Source of the DNA: Baekduia soli | GTDB taxonomy: Bacteria; Actinomycetota; Thermoleophilia; Solirubrobacterales; Solirubrobacteraceae | DNA: 64,000 nt | Reading direction: 5' to 3' | NCBI RefSeq assembly: GCF_007970665.1 | Contig: NZ_CP042430.1 | Span: forward strand, 1,736,001 to 1,800,000 | Part shown: positions 48,634-56,800 of the stretch, piece by piece | Numbering within the stretch: the stretch's first letter is position 1 | Layout: every line of letters begins with the position of its first letter | Notes under the pieces: model-generated | The model's input: the letters and a program-made list of their open reading frames with translations, nothing else | The model's database searches: none | What the model was told of the DNA's origin: nothing | Translations under genes and position numbers: made by a program

Positions 48634-49296
48634 ACCGGATTCCGACTCCTCGTCGTCGAGGACGACGCCTCCCTCCGCGGGCTCGTCGTGCGCGGCCTGG
48701 AGGAGGAGGGCTTCGAGGTGACGGCCGTCGGCGACGGCGCCGGCGCGCTGCAGGCCGCGCGCGAGCCCGTCGACGCGCTGGTCATCGACGTCGGCCTGCC
48801 CGACGCCGACGGGCGCGACGTCTGCCAGGCTCTGCGCGCGCAGGGCTGCACGGCGCCCGTCCTCTTCCTCACCGCGCGCGACGCGGTGACCGACCGGCTG
48901 GCGGGCTTCAGCGCCGGCGGCGACGACTACGTCACCAAGCCGTTCCACTTCGACGAGCTCGTCGCGCGGCTGCGGGCGCTGCTGCGCCGCACGGGCGCCG
49001 ACCCGGGGACGACGGTCGGCGGCCTGCGCCTGGACCCGCTCGCCCACGCCGTGGCCGCCAACGGCCGCGAGGCGTCGCTCACGCCGACCGAGTTCCGGCT
49101 CCTGGCCGCGCTGGCGGCCCAGCCCGGCGTCGTGCTGCGCCGGCGCGAGCTCGTGCGCGCCGCGTGGCCCGAGGGAGCGATCGTCCACGACAACACGCTG
49201 GACCAGTACGTCGCTCGGCTGCGCCGCAAGCTGCGCGAGCTCGGCCCCGGCAGCGAGATCGCCACCGCGCACGGCGTGGGCTACAAGCTGGGATGA
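48631..49296 (+). CDS. OmpR/PhoB-family response regulator
   Basis: This 221-residue protein has a receiver domain (Asp10-Asp11 pocket, phospho-acceptor Asp53 in VIDVGLPD, Lys in YVTKPFHF). A winged-helix OmpR DNA-binding domain follows (about 125-221, with LTPTEFRLLAALAAQPG and DNTLDQYVARLRRKL). Its stop overlaps the ATG of the cognate histidine kinase. The system diverges from uppP; targets may include envelope genes, though none is shown here. Confidence 0.9.
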   Translation: MTGFRLLVVEDDASLRGLVVRGLEEEGFEVTAVGDGAGALQAAREPVDALVIDVGLPDADGRDVCQALRAQGCTAPVLFLTARDAVTDRLAGFSAGGDDYVTKPFHFDELVARLRALLRRTGADPGTTVGGLRLDPLAHAVAANGREASLTPTEFRLLAALAAQPGVVLRRRELVRAAWPEGAIVHDNTLDQYVARLRRKLRELGPGSEIATAHGVGYKLG

Positions 49297-50642
49297 GGCG
49301 GGTGCGCCTCCACACCCTCCGGGACCGCCTGACGGTCCTCGCCGTGTTGGTCGCGGCGATCGCCATCGGCGTCCTGACGGTCACCTTCAACCTCCTGCTC
49401 GCCGGCAGCCTGGACCACGACGCGCGCAGCCGCCTGCGCACCGCCGCCGCCGCCGCCTCCACGACCGTCTCGGTGCGCGACGGGCGCGTCGGGGTCGCCG
49501 ACGCCCCGAACGACAGCGTGCTGGACGGCAAGGTGTGGGTCTTCCAGGGCGCGCGCCTCGTCGAGCGCGCCTCGGGCGACCCCGAGCTGCAGCGCTCGGC
49601 CGCGGCACTGGCCGGGCAGGCCGGCGTCTTCGACGACCTGCCCAACGACCGCCAGATCCGGCTCTACGCGGCGCCGGTGCGGGCGGGCGGCCGCCAGGTC
49701 GGCACGATCGTCGTCGCGCTGTCGCTGGCGGCCTACGACCGCACGACCGACCTGGCCGGCGTCGCCTCGGTCGCGCTGGCCGCCATCCTCATCCTCGCGG
49801 TGCTCCTGCTCACGCGCGTGACGATCGGGCGGGCCTTCGCGCCCGTGCTGGAGATGACGCGCGCCGCCGCCGAGTGGAGCGAGAACGAGCCCGAGCGGCG
49901 CTTCGGCTCCGAGCTGCGTCCCGACGAGCTCGGCGACCTCGCGCGGACGTTCGACGCCCTGCTGGACCGGGTCGCGGCCGGGCTGCGCCACGAGCAGCGG
50001 CTCTCGGCCGAGCTGTCGCACGAGCTGCGCACGCCGCTGTCGCGGATCGTGGCCGAGGTCGAGCTGCTGCAGCGCCGCGACCGCCCGCTGGACGAGCGCC
50101 AGCAGGCCTACACGTCGATCGCGCGCTCGGCCGAGCAGATGAGCGCGATCCTCGAGACGCTCATGGCCGCCGCGCGCGCGGAGGCCGGCCTGGACCGCGG
50201 CCGCTGCTCGCTGCCGGCCGCGCTGGCCGAGCTGCGTGCGACGTGGGCGCCGGTCCTGCTCGAGCGCGGCGTGCGCCTGCAGGTCGCGCCGCCGCGCACG
50301 GCACAGGCCCACGTCGGCGTCGACGCGGAGGTCGTCGCGCGGATCGTCGCCCCCGTGCTCGACAACGCCGGCCGGTTCGCCCGCACGCGCGTGACGATCA
50401 CGACCGTCGACCGCGACGGCGGCGTCGCGATCGTGGTCGACGACGACGGCCCCGGCGTCGGCGGCGACGACCCCGAGCGCGCGTTCGAGCCCGGCGTCCA
50501 GCTCGCCGACGACAACGGCCATCGCGGCTCCGGGCTCGGGCTTCCCCTCGCGCGGCGCCTGGCCCGCGCCGCCCACGGCGACGTGCGCGTGGAGGACGGG
50601 CCGGGCGACGGCGCGCGCTTCGTCATCGAGCTGCCGCGCTGA
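49293..50642 (+). CDS. Sensor histidine kinase
   Basis: This 449-residue kinase has a first membrane segment (about 12-35), an extracytoplasmic sensor of about 110 residues, and a second segment (about 155-175). A HAMP-like linker, the HisKA domain with His243 in SHELRTPLS, and an HATPase_c domain follow (DNAGRFARTRV; DDDGPGVG; GSGLGLPLARRLA). It autophosphorylates His243 and passes the phosphate to the partner regulator. ATG 49293 overlaps the regulator stop (ATGA). Confidence 0.9.
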   Translation: MRRVRLHTLRDRLTVLAVLVAAIAIGVLTVTFNLLLAGSLDHDARSRLRTAAAAASTTVSVRDGRVGVADAPNDSVLDGKVWVFQGARLVERASGDPELQRSAAALAGQAGVFDDLPNDRQIRLYAAPVRAGGRQVGTIVVALSLAAYDRTTDLAGVASVALAAILILAVLLLTRVTIGRAFAPVLEMTRAAAEWSENEPERRFGSELRPDELGDLARTFDALLDRVAAGLRHEQRLSAELSHELRTPLSRIVAEVELLQRRDRPLDERQQAYTSIARSAEQMSAILETLMAAARAEAGLDRGRCSLPAALAELRATWAPVLLERGVRLQVAPPRTAQAHVGVDAEVVARIVAPVLDNAGRFARTRVTITTVDRDGGVAIVVDDDGPGVGGDDPERAFEPGVQLADDNGHRGSGLGLPLARRLARAAHGDVRVEDGPGDGARFVIELPR

Positions 50643-50711
50643 GCGCGGGGCCGTGCGCGCTCGGCGGCCCGGCCGTGCGCGGCGCGGCCGCCGGGCGGGT
50701 ACAGCCGGGCC

Positions 50712-51872
50712 ATGACGACGCGCGCGCAGACCGAGGCCCCGACGTTGCACGAGGCCGTGCGGCGGTTCGTCGGCGACGTCGTCGCGCCGTCGGTGCAGGC
50801 CTGGGACGCCGAGGACGAGCTGCCCGACGGCGTGCTCGCCGCGCTGGTCGACCTCGGGCTGACCGGGGCGCTCGTCCCGCCCCGCTACGGCGGGCCGGGC
50901 CTGGGCGTCGCGGACCTCGTCGGCGCCTGGCGCACGCTGTCGCAGGGGTGGATCTCGCTGACCGGCGCGGTCAACCCGACGGGCCTGGCCACCGCGCTGC
51001 TCGTCCGCCACGGCACGGAGGACCAGCGCGAGCGCTGGCTGCCCCGGATCGCGGCCGGCGAGGTGCTCGCGTCGTTCTCCATCACCGAGCCGCAGGCCGG
51101 CAGCGACCTCGGGCGCATCGAGACGACGGCGGCGCCGCGCGCCGGCGGCGGGCTCGTGCTCGACGGCCGCAAGCGCTGGGTCGCCGGCGGGCGCTCGAGC
51201 GACGTGGTGTTCCTGCTCGCCGAGGTGCAGGGAGCCGACAAGCCGTCGTGCGTCGTGCTGCCCGCCGAGGGGCGCGGCGGCGCCGGCTGGTCGATGGAGG
51301 ACATCGACAAGCTCGGCTACCGCGGGGTCGAGTCGGCCGCCTACCGCTTCACGGCGCACGAGGCGCCGGGCGCCGAGGTGCTCGGTGGCGAGGAGGGGCT
51401 CGGCGCGGGCGCGCGCCAGATGCTCGACGCGCTCGACGTGGGCCGCGTCAACGTGGCGTGCCGGGCGCTGGGGATCGTCGACCGCGCGCTGGCCTGCGCG
51501 GTGCACGAGTGCACCGACCGCGAGATCGGCGACGGCGTGCTGGGCGACCACACCCACGCCCAGCTGCGGGTGGGCGAGATCGTGGCCCGCCGCGCGGCGG
51601 CCGAGGCGCTCGTGCTGCGCGCCGCGGCGGCCTCCGACGCCCGCGACGAGACGGCGCGGGAGCTCAGCACCGCGGCGAAGATCGTGGCCTCCGACCTGGC
51701 GGTGTGGGCCGTGGACCGGGCGGCCCGCCTGGCGGCCAGCCGGTCGTTCGCGGCCTCCGACGAGCTCGCGCGGCTGCGCCGCGACGCGCCGCAGACCCAG
51801 ATCGGCGAGGGCGCCAACGACGCGCTGCTGCTCGCGCTGGCCGCCGGCGCGCTCAGCGCGCCGCGGACCTGA
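50712..51872 (+). CDS. Acyl-CoA dehydrogenase
   Basis: This 386-residue flavoenzyme has the acyl-CoA dehydrogenase order: helical N-terminus, the beta domain with FSITEPQAGSDLGRIET and LGYRGVESAAYRF, and a helical C-terminus with GRVNVACRALGIVDRAL and QIGEGANDALLL near the FAD site. It should oxidise an acyl-CoA to the enoyl-CoA. It starts at ATG 50712, 70 bases after the kinase gene, with a weak TACAGC box 6 bases upstream. Its last 20 bases overlap the convergent metallopeptidase gene. Chain-length preference is unknown. Confidence 0.85.
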   Translation: MTTRAQTEAPTLHEAVRRFVGDVVAPSVQAWDAEDELPDGVLAALVDLGLTGALVPPRYGGPGLGVADLVGAWRTLSQGWISLTGAVNPTGLATALLVRHGTEDQRERWLPRIAAGEVLASFSITEPQAGSDLGRIETTAAPRAGGGLVLDGRKRWVAGGRSSDVVFLLAEVQGADKPSCVVLPAEGRGGAGWSMEDIDKLGYRGVESAAYRFTAHEAPGAEVLGGEEGLGAGARQMLDALDVGRVNVACRALGIVDRALACAVHECTDREIGDGVLGDHTHAQLRVGEIVARRAAAEALVLRAAAASDARDETARELSTAAKIVASDLAVWAVDRAARLAASRSFAASDELARLRRDAPQTQIGEGANDALLLALAAGALSAPRT

Positions 51873-52839
51873 TCAGCTCGTCGACGACGCCGAGCTTGCG
51901 CGCCACGGCGGGGCTGAGCACGAAGGGGTACAGGTCGTCCTGGCCCATGCTGCGGTTCAGGGCGTTCAAGGCGTAGGACAACGCGAGCCAGTCCGTGAGG
52001 CGGTCCGGCAGACCGGCCGCGGGCTTGCGCGGGTCGGCGGCGAGGTCGGGGCGCTGGACCGGGCCGTCGGCGTGCAGCCCGTAGGCGGCCGCGGTCTGCA
52101 GGGTGTCGGAGATGTGCAGGACGTGGGCGAACGTCTCGGCCCAGTCCTCGGCGGCGTGCATCGTCGCGTAGGCGCTGACGTGCTCCTCCTCCCAGCCGTC
52201 CGGCGGCCCTTGCTCGTAGTGGCGGTCCAGCGCGGCGCCGTAGTCCTCGCGCTCGTCGCCGAACGTCGCGCGCGCCCGCGCCAGCGCCTCCGGCGCGGTG
52301 GTCAGCAGCGGGAAGTAGAAGTGCCCGACCTCGTGGCGGAAGTGGCCGAGCAGCGTGCGGTAGGGCTCGCCCATCTCCGTGCGCATCTGCTCGCGGTGGG
52401 CGTCGTCGGACTCGGCGAGGTCCAGCGTGATGAGCCCGTCGGCGTGCCCCGTGGTCACCGGCTCGTGGGCGCTGGAGAGCAGGTCGAACGCGAGCCCGCC
52501 CTCCTGGCGTCGGAAGGACGGGATGGGCAGGCCGATCTCGCCGAGCTCGAAGAGCAGGCGGCGCTTGGCGGCCTCGGCGTCGCGGAGCTGCTGCAGCGCG
52601 ACGGGGTCGTCGCCGGGCCGGGTGCGCGTCAGCGCGCAGCTGAAGCACAGGCCGCCGCCGTCGTCCTCGGCGAGCCAGTTGCACCCGGCCAGCGCGGCGT
52701 TGGCGCACGCCGGCGCGCCGGGCTGGGTGACGACGTCGCGCGAGGGCCAGTCGAAGCGCAGCTCGGCGCCGCAGTGCAGGCAGCGGCTGTTCTCGAAGAA
52801 GACGAGCTGCGTGCAGCGCCCGCACGTGAAGGTTCGCAT
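51853..52839 (-). CDS. Zinc-ribbon metallopeptidase (Zn_peptidase/DUF2248-like)
   Basis: This 328-residue protein has an N-terminal zinc ribbon with Cys6, Cys9, Cys20 and Cys23 and a second Cys-rich stretch (PACANAALAGCNW ... GLCFSCA). A metallopeptidase domain with the HEVGH motif (HFRHEVGHFYFPLL) and downstream EDWAETFAHVLH follows. It matches the putative zinc-binding metallopeptidase family of actinobacteria and proteobacteria, whose substrates are unknown. ATG 52839 begins exactly at the zinc ribbon and lies 8 bases after TACCCT (52853-52848). It overlaps the acyl-CoA dehydrogenase gene tail to tail. Confidence 0.8.
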   Translation of the reverse strand: MRTFTCGRCTQLVFFENSRCLHCGAELRFDWPSRDVVTQPGAPACANAALAGCNWLAEDDGGGLCFSCALTRTRPGDDPVALQQLRDAEAAKRRLLFELGEIGLPIPSFRRQEGGLAFDLLSSAHEPVTTGHADGLITLDLAESDDAHREQMRTEMGEPYRTLLGHFRHEVGHFYFPLLTTAPEALARARATFGDEREDYGAALDRHYEQGPPDGWEEEHVSAYATMHAAEDWAETFAHVLHISDTLQTAAAYGLHADGPVQRPDLAADPRKPAAGLPDRLTDWLALSYALNALNRSMGQDDLYPFVLSPAVARKLGVVDELIRSAAR

Positions 52840-52925
52840 CGCGGCGCAGGGTAGGGGTGGGGGCGGTGTCCGGTCCGGGCGCCGGGGCGCATGGCGGCCC
52901 GCCGGCGCTCTCCTCGGCCGCGGGT

Positions 52926-52960
52926 GGCGCGAAGGTGGGCACGAACCCCACGTTCGCGCC
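52926..52960 (-). terminator. Strong hairpin downstream of upp
   Basis: GGCGCGAA (52926-52933) and TTCGCGCC (52953-52960), plus inner GTGGG (52935-52939) and CCCAC (52947-52951), form a 13-bp stem with one G-G mismatch and a 7-base loop. It starts 74 bases after the upp stop and likely terminates it. No other feature is seen in this 195-base gap. Confidence 0.5.
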
Positions 52961-53034
52961 ATCCGGTTCCCGCAGGCGCGCGAGGTCGACGCGGCCGCCC
53001 GCGCAGGGGTGCGACCGCCGGCGCCCGGGCCCGC

Positions 53035-53658
53035 CTACTCCGTCCCGAACAGTCGGTCGCCGGCGTCGCCCAGGCCCGGGCGGATGTAGCCGCGCTCGTC
53101 CAGGCCGCGATCCAGCGCGGCGGCGATGATCGGCACGTGCGGGTCCTGCTCGCGCACCGCGGCGACGCCCTCCGGGGCGGCGACCAGGCAGACGAGGCGC
53201 AGGTCGCGGGCGCCCGCCGCGCGCAGGCGCCGCAGCGCCGCCGACGACGACCCGCCGGTGGCGAGCATCGGGTCGACCACGAAGACCGTCGTGGAGGCGA
53301 GGCTCTCGGGCAGCGACTCGTAGTAGTCCTCGGGCTGCAGCGTCTCCTCGTTGCGGCGCATCCCGAGGTGCCCGACCGCCGCGTCGGGCATGAGGCGCAG
53401 GAACGCGTCGACCATCCCCAGGCCCGCCCGCAGCACCGCGATGACCGTGATGCGCTCGGGCCGCGCGCCCGTCGTGGCCTCCAGCGGCGTCTGCACCTCG
53501 ACCTCGTGGACGGGCAGGTCGCGCAGCGCCTCGTAGGCCAGCATCTCCGACGCCTCGGCCATCGCGGCGCGGAACGCGGCGCGGCTCGTATCGGTCGACC
53601 GCAGCTCGGTCAGCGCACGGGCCAGGACGGGATGCTCGATGACGCGCAGGCCTTCCAT
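53035..53658 (-). CDS. upp: Uracil phosphoribosyltransferase
   Basis: This 207-residue enzyme makes UMP from uracil and PRPP. Visible motifs are VIAVLRAGLGMVDAFL, GHLGMRRNEETLQPEDYYESLP, the PRPP loop VFVVDPMLATGGSSSAAL, and the C-terminal GYIRPGLGDAGDRLFGTE that binds uracil. Length is normal. ATG 53658 lies 10 bases after TACTGT on the minus strand. It diverges from the nucleoside-salvage operon and would recapture uracil formed there by cytidine deaminase and the phosphorylases. Confidence 0.95.
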   Translation of the reverse strand: MEGLRVIEHPVLARALTELRSTDTSRAAFRAAMAEASEMLAYEALRDLPVHEVEVQTPLEATTGARPERITVIAVLRAGLGMVDAFLRLMPDAAVGHLGMRRNEETLQPEDYYESLPESLASTTVFVVDPMLATGGSSSAALRRLRAAGARDLRLVCLVAAPEGVAAVREQDPHVPIIAAALDRGLDERGYIRPGLGDAGDRLFGTE

Positions 53659-53747
53659 CGGTGCGCGGACAGTAGTCCACGGGCCATCCGGGAACGTGGT
53701 CGGCCACCCGACCGGACCGGGCCGAATGCTCGTCACCGCACTCCTAG

Positions 53748-53763
53748 TACGTTGCGCCGGATG
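53748..53763 (+). promoter_or_regulatory. Leaderless-type -10 box (TACGTT) of the nucleoside operon
   Basis: TACGTT at 53748-53753 is 7 bases before ATG 53761. Confidence 0.5.
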
Positions 53764-54681
53764 GCTCCGCACCGCAACGTCGAGCTCAAGGCCCGCGACC
53801 CCGAGCCCGAGCGGACGCTCCGCGCGGCCCTCGCCCACGGGGCCGTCGACCAGGGCCTCCTGCACCAGCGCGACACGTACTTCGCCGCCCGCGACGGACG
53901 GCTCAAGCTGCGCGAGCAGGACGACGCCGGCCACCGCGCAGCGCAGCTCATCGCCTACGCCCGCGACGACGAGGCGACGGCCCGCACGAGCTCCTACCAC
54001 CTCGTCGACGTCCCCGATGCGGCCGCGGCGGCCGGCGCGCTGGAGGCCGCGCTCGGCCTCGTGGTCGTCGTCGACAAGCGCCGGCGCCTGCTGCTGTGGG
54101 ACGGCGTGCGCATCCACCTCGACGAGGTGCAGGGCCTGGGCTCCTGGCTCGAGCTGGAGGCCGTCGCGGCGCCGGACTCCGACCTCGCCGCCGAGCACGA
54201 CAAGGTCGGCCGCCTGCGTCAGGCGCTCGGCATCACCGACGACCGGATCGTCGCCCGCGGCTACGCGGCCATGCTCCTGGATGCCGGGGCGGCGACCCCG
54301 CGCCTGGTCGCGCTGGCCCGCCGCGCGATGGAGCGCGCGCACGCGCCGTACTCGCGGTTCCACGTCGGCGCCGCGCTGCGCGACGAGGCCGGCGGCCTGC
54401 ACAGCGGGCCCAACGTGGAGAACGGCGCCTACCCGCAGAGCCAGTGCGCCGAGGCCGCCGCGATCGGCGCGCTCGTCGCCGCCGGCGCCACCGCGATCCG
54501 GGAGGTGGCCGTCATGGCCGACACCGAGCTCATCGTCCCCTGCGGCGGCTGCCGCCAGCGCCTGGCCGAGTTCGCCGGCCCCGACGTGCCCGTGCACCTG
54601 TGCGGCCCCGAGGGGGTCCGGCGCACCGTCACGCTGGGCGAGCTGCTGCCGCTGGCCTTCGACCTGGAGGCCGCACGGTGA
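53761..54681 (+). CDS. CYTH (class IV adenylate cyclase-like)-cytidine deaminase fusion
   Basis: This single 306-residue frame joins two enzymes. Residues 1-175 are a CYTH domain: NVELKARDPEPERTL, LHQRDTYFAARDGRLKLRE, KRRRLLLWDGVRIHLDEV and LELEAV, as in actinobacterial class IV adenylate cyclase-like proteins that handle triphosphates. Residues 178-306 are a complete cytidine deaminase with NVENGAYPQSQCAE (Cys229, Glu231) and PCGGCRQRLAEF (Cys261, Cys264) as zinc and proton-shuttle residues. No stop or frame change separates them. It heads an operon with PNP, DeoA and Add, so the deaminase role (cytidine to uridine) is clear. The CYTH part could bind a nucleotide for control or process a triphosphate. 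Confidence 0.85.
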   Translation: MAPHRNVELKARDPEPERTLRAALAHGAVDQGLLHQRDTYFAARDGRLKLREQDDAGHRAAQLIAYARDDEATARTSSYHLVDVPDAAAAAGALEAALGLVVVVDKRRRLLLWDGVRIHLDEVQGLGSWLELEAVAAPDSDLAAEHDKVGRLRQALGITDDRIVARGYAAMLLDAGAATPRLVALARRAMERAHAPYSRFHVGAALRDEAGGLHSGPNVENGAYPQSQCAEAAAIGALVAAGATAIREVAVMADTELIVPCGGCRQRLAEFAGPDVPVHLCGPEGVRRTVTLGELLPLAFDLEAAR

Positions 54682-55499
54682 CCGCGGCCGCGCAGGTCGT
54701 CCGCGACGCCGCCGGCGACCGCCCGGCGCCCGTGCTCGGCCTTGTGCTGGGCTCGGGCCTCGGCGGCCTGGCCGACGCCGTCGCCGGCGCCGTGGCGATC
54801 CCCTTCGCCGAGCTGCCGGGCTTCCCGGTCGGCGCGGTGGCCGGGCACGCCGGGCGCCTCGTGCTCGGGACGCTGGCCGGCACGCCGGTGGTCGTGCTCC
54901 AGGGCCGCGCCCACCTCTACGAGGGCATCCCGGTCGCCGAGCTCGCCGTCGGCGTGCGCACGATCCGTGCGCTCGGCGCCCGCGGCGTCGTGCTCACCAA
55001 CGCCGCCGGCTCGCTGGACCCGGCGGTCGGGCCCGGCCGCGTCATGGCCATCACCGACCACATCAACCTGATGGGCGCCAACCCGCTCCTCGGGCCCAAC
55101 GACGACGCGCTGGGCCCGCGCTTCGTCGGCCTGGGCGACGCCTACGACGACGCGCTGCGTGCCCGCATGCTCGCCGCCGCCCGGGCGGAGGGCGTGGCGA
55201 TGACCCAGGGCGTCTACCTCGCCGTGGCCGGCCCGTCGTTCGAGACGCCCGCCGAGATCCGCGCCTTCCGCATCCTCGGCGCCGACGCCGTCGGCATGTC
55301 CACGGTCCCCGAAGTCATCGCCGCGCGCCACTGCGGCCTGCGCGTCACGGCGGTCTCGGTGATCACGAACCTCGCCGAGGGCCTCGGCGACGAGGCGCTC
55401 ACCCACGAGCACACGCTGGCCAACGCGCAGGTCGCCGCCCGCGACCTGCAGCGCGTCCTGCTGCGCTTCATCCCCGAGGCCGCCGCGGAGCTCGCATGA
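54678..55499 (+). CDS. Purine nucleoside phosphorylase
   Basis: This 273-residue trimeric-type PNP has VLGSGLGGLAD (phosphate site), GHAGRLVLGTLAG, LQGRAHLYEG (phosphate-binding His), NAAGSLDP, ITDHINLMGANPL, and the base-binding GPSFETPAEIRA and MSTVPEVIAARH. It splits purine nucleosides to base and ribose 1-phosphate. GTG 54678 overlaps the CYTH-CDA stop, and its own stop overlaps the deoA ATG, so the operon is tightly coupled. Confidence 0.92.
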   Translation: MTAAAQVVRDAAGDRPAPVLGLVLGSGLGGLADAVAGAVAIPFAELPGFPVGAVAGHAGRLVLGTLAGTPVVVLQGRAHLYEGIPVAELAVGVRTIRALGARGVVLTNAAGSLDPAVGPGRVMAITDHINLMGANPLLGPNDDALGPRFVGLGDAYDDALRARMLAAARAEGVAMTQGVYLAVAGPSFETPAEIRAFRILGADAVGMSTVPEVIAARHCGLRVTAVSVITNLAEGLGDEALTHEHTLANAQVAARDLQRVLLRFIPEAAAELA

Positions 55500-56800
55500 C
55501 CCCGCCCGTCAAGGAGCTGCTGCGCACCAAGCGCGACGGCGGGACGCTCGCACCCGGCGAGCTGCGCGCGCTGGCCGCCGGCATCGGCGACGGCACGCTG
55601 TCCGACGCCCAGGTCGCCGCGTTCGCGATGGCCGTGTTCTTCCGCGGCCTGGACGCGACCGAGCTGCCGGCCTTCACGCTGGGCATGCGCGACTCGGGCG
55701 CCGTCCTGGACTGGTCGGACCTCGACCGCCCCGTGCTCGACAAGCACTCCACCGGCGGTGTGGGCGACAAGGTGTCGCTCATCCTCGCACCGCTCGTCGC
55801 CGCCTGTGGCGGCGCGACGCCGATGATCTCGGGCCGCGGGCTGGGGCACACCGGGGGCACGCTGGACAAGCTGGAGGCGATCCCGGGCTACGACGCAACG
55901 CCCGACGCCGCCACGATGGGGAGGGTGGTCCGCGAGGTGGGCTGCGTCATCGGCGGCCAGACCGACGACCTGGCGCCCGCGGACCGGCGCCTGTACGCGA
56001 TCCGAGACGCCACGGGCAGCGTCGAGGCGATCCCGCTCATCGTCTCCTCCATCCTGTCCAAGAAGCTGGCCGCCGGCCTCGGCGGCCTGGTCATGGACGT
56101 CAAGCACGGCTCGGGGGCCTTCATGGCCGACCTCGGCGATGCGCGCGCGCTCGCGCGGGCGCTCGTGGACGTCGCGGTCGCGGCAGGGCTGCCGACCGTC
56201 GCGCTGCTGACCGACATGGACCGCGTCCTGGGCCACACGGCGGGCAACGCGCTCGAGGTGCGCGAGTGCGTCGACGTGTTGACGGGCGCGCCGGGCGCCG
56301 ACCCCCGCCTCGTCGAGGTCACGATGGCGCTGACCCGCACGCTGCTGGACCTCGGCGGTCTGGGCGACGCCGACCCGCAGGCCGCCCTGGACTCGGGCGC
56401 CGCCGCCGAGCGCTTCGCCTCGATGGTGACCGCCCTGGGCGGCCCGGCGGACCTGCTCGAGCGCCCCGACGCCCACCTGCCCGCCGCGCCCGTCGTGCGG
56501 GAGGTCTTCGCGACCGCCCCGGGGTTCGTCACCGGGCACGCCGTGCGCGACCTCGGCCTGCTCGTCACCGAGCTGGGCGGCGGCCGGCGCACGGAGGCCG
56601 ACGCCATCGACCACGCCGTCGGCCTGTCGGCCGTCGCCGGGCCCGGCGCCCAGGTGGGCCCGGGCTCCCGCCCGCTGGCCGTCGTGCACGCCCGCGACGA
56701 GGACGCCGCCGACGCCGCCGAGCGCGCCCTGCGCACGCTGATCGCCGTGGGCGACGCGGCGCCCCCGACCCCGCCCGTCGTCACGGAGGAGCTGCGATGA
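55496..56800 (+). CDS. deoA: Thymidine/pyrimidine-nucleoside phosphorylase
   Basis: This 434-residue enzyme of the thymidine phosphorylase/AnPRT fold has VLDKHSTGGVGDKVSLILAP (phosphate and substrate loop), MISGRGLGHTGGTLDKLEAIPG, DVTGSVE-type IRDATGSVEAIPLI, SSILSKKLAAGL and VMDVKHGSGAFM. It converts thymidine, deoxyuridine or uridine plus phosphate to base and (deoxy)ribose 1-phosphate. Both ends overlap the neighbours by 4 bases. Confidence 0.93.
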   Translation: MTPPVKELLRTKRDGGTLAPGELRALAAGIGDGTLSDAQVAAFAMAVFFRGLDATELPAFTLGMRDSGAVLDWSDLDRPVLDKHSTGGVGDKVSLILAPLVAACGGATPMISGRGLGHTGGTLDKLEAIPGYDATPDAATMGRVVREVGCVIGGQTDDLAPADRRLYAIRDATGSVEAIPLIVSSILSKKLAAGLGGLVMDVKHGSGAFMADLGDARALARALVDVAVAAGLPTVALLTDMDRVLGHTAGNALEVRECVDVLTGAPGADPRLVEVTMALTRTLLDLGGLGDADPQAALDSGAAAERFASMVTALGGPADLLERPDAHLPAAPVVREVFATAPGFVTGHAVRDLGLLVTELGGGRRTEADAIDHAVGLSAVAGPGAQVGPGSRPLAVVHARDEDAADAAERALRTLIAVGDAAPPTPPVVTEELR

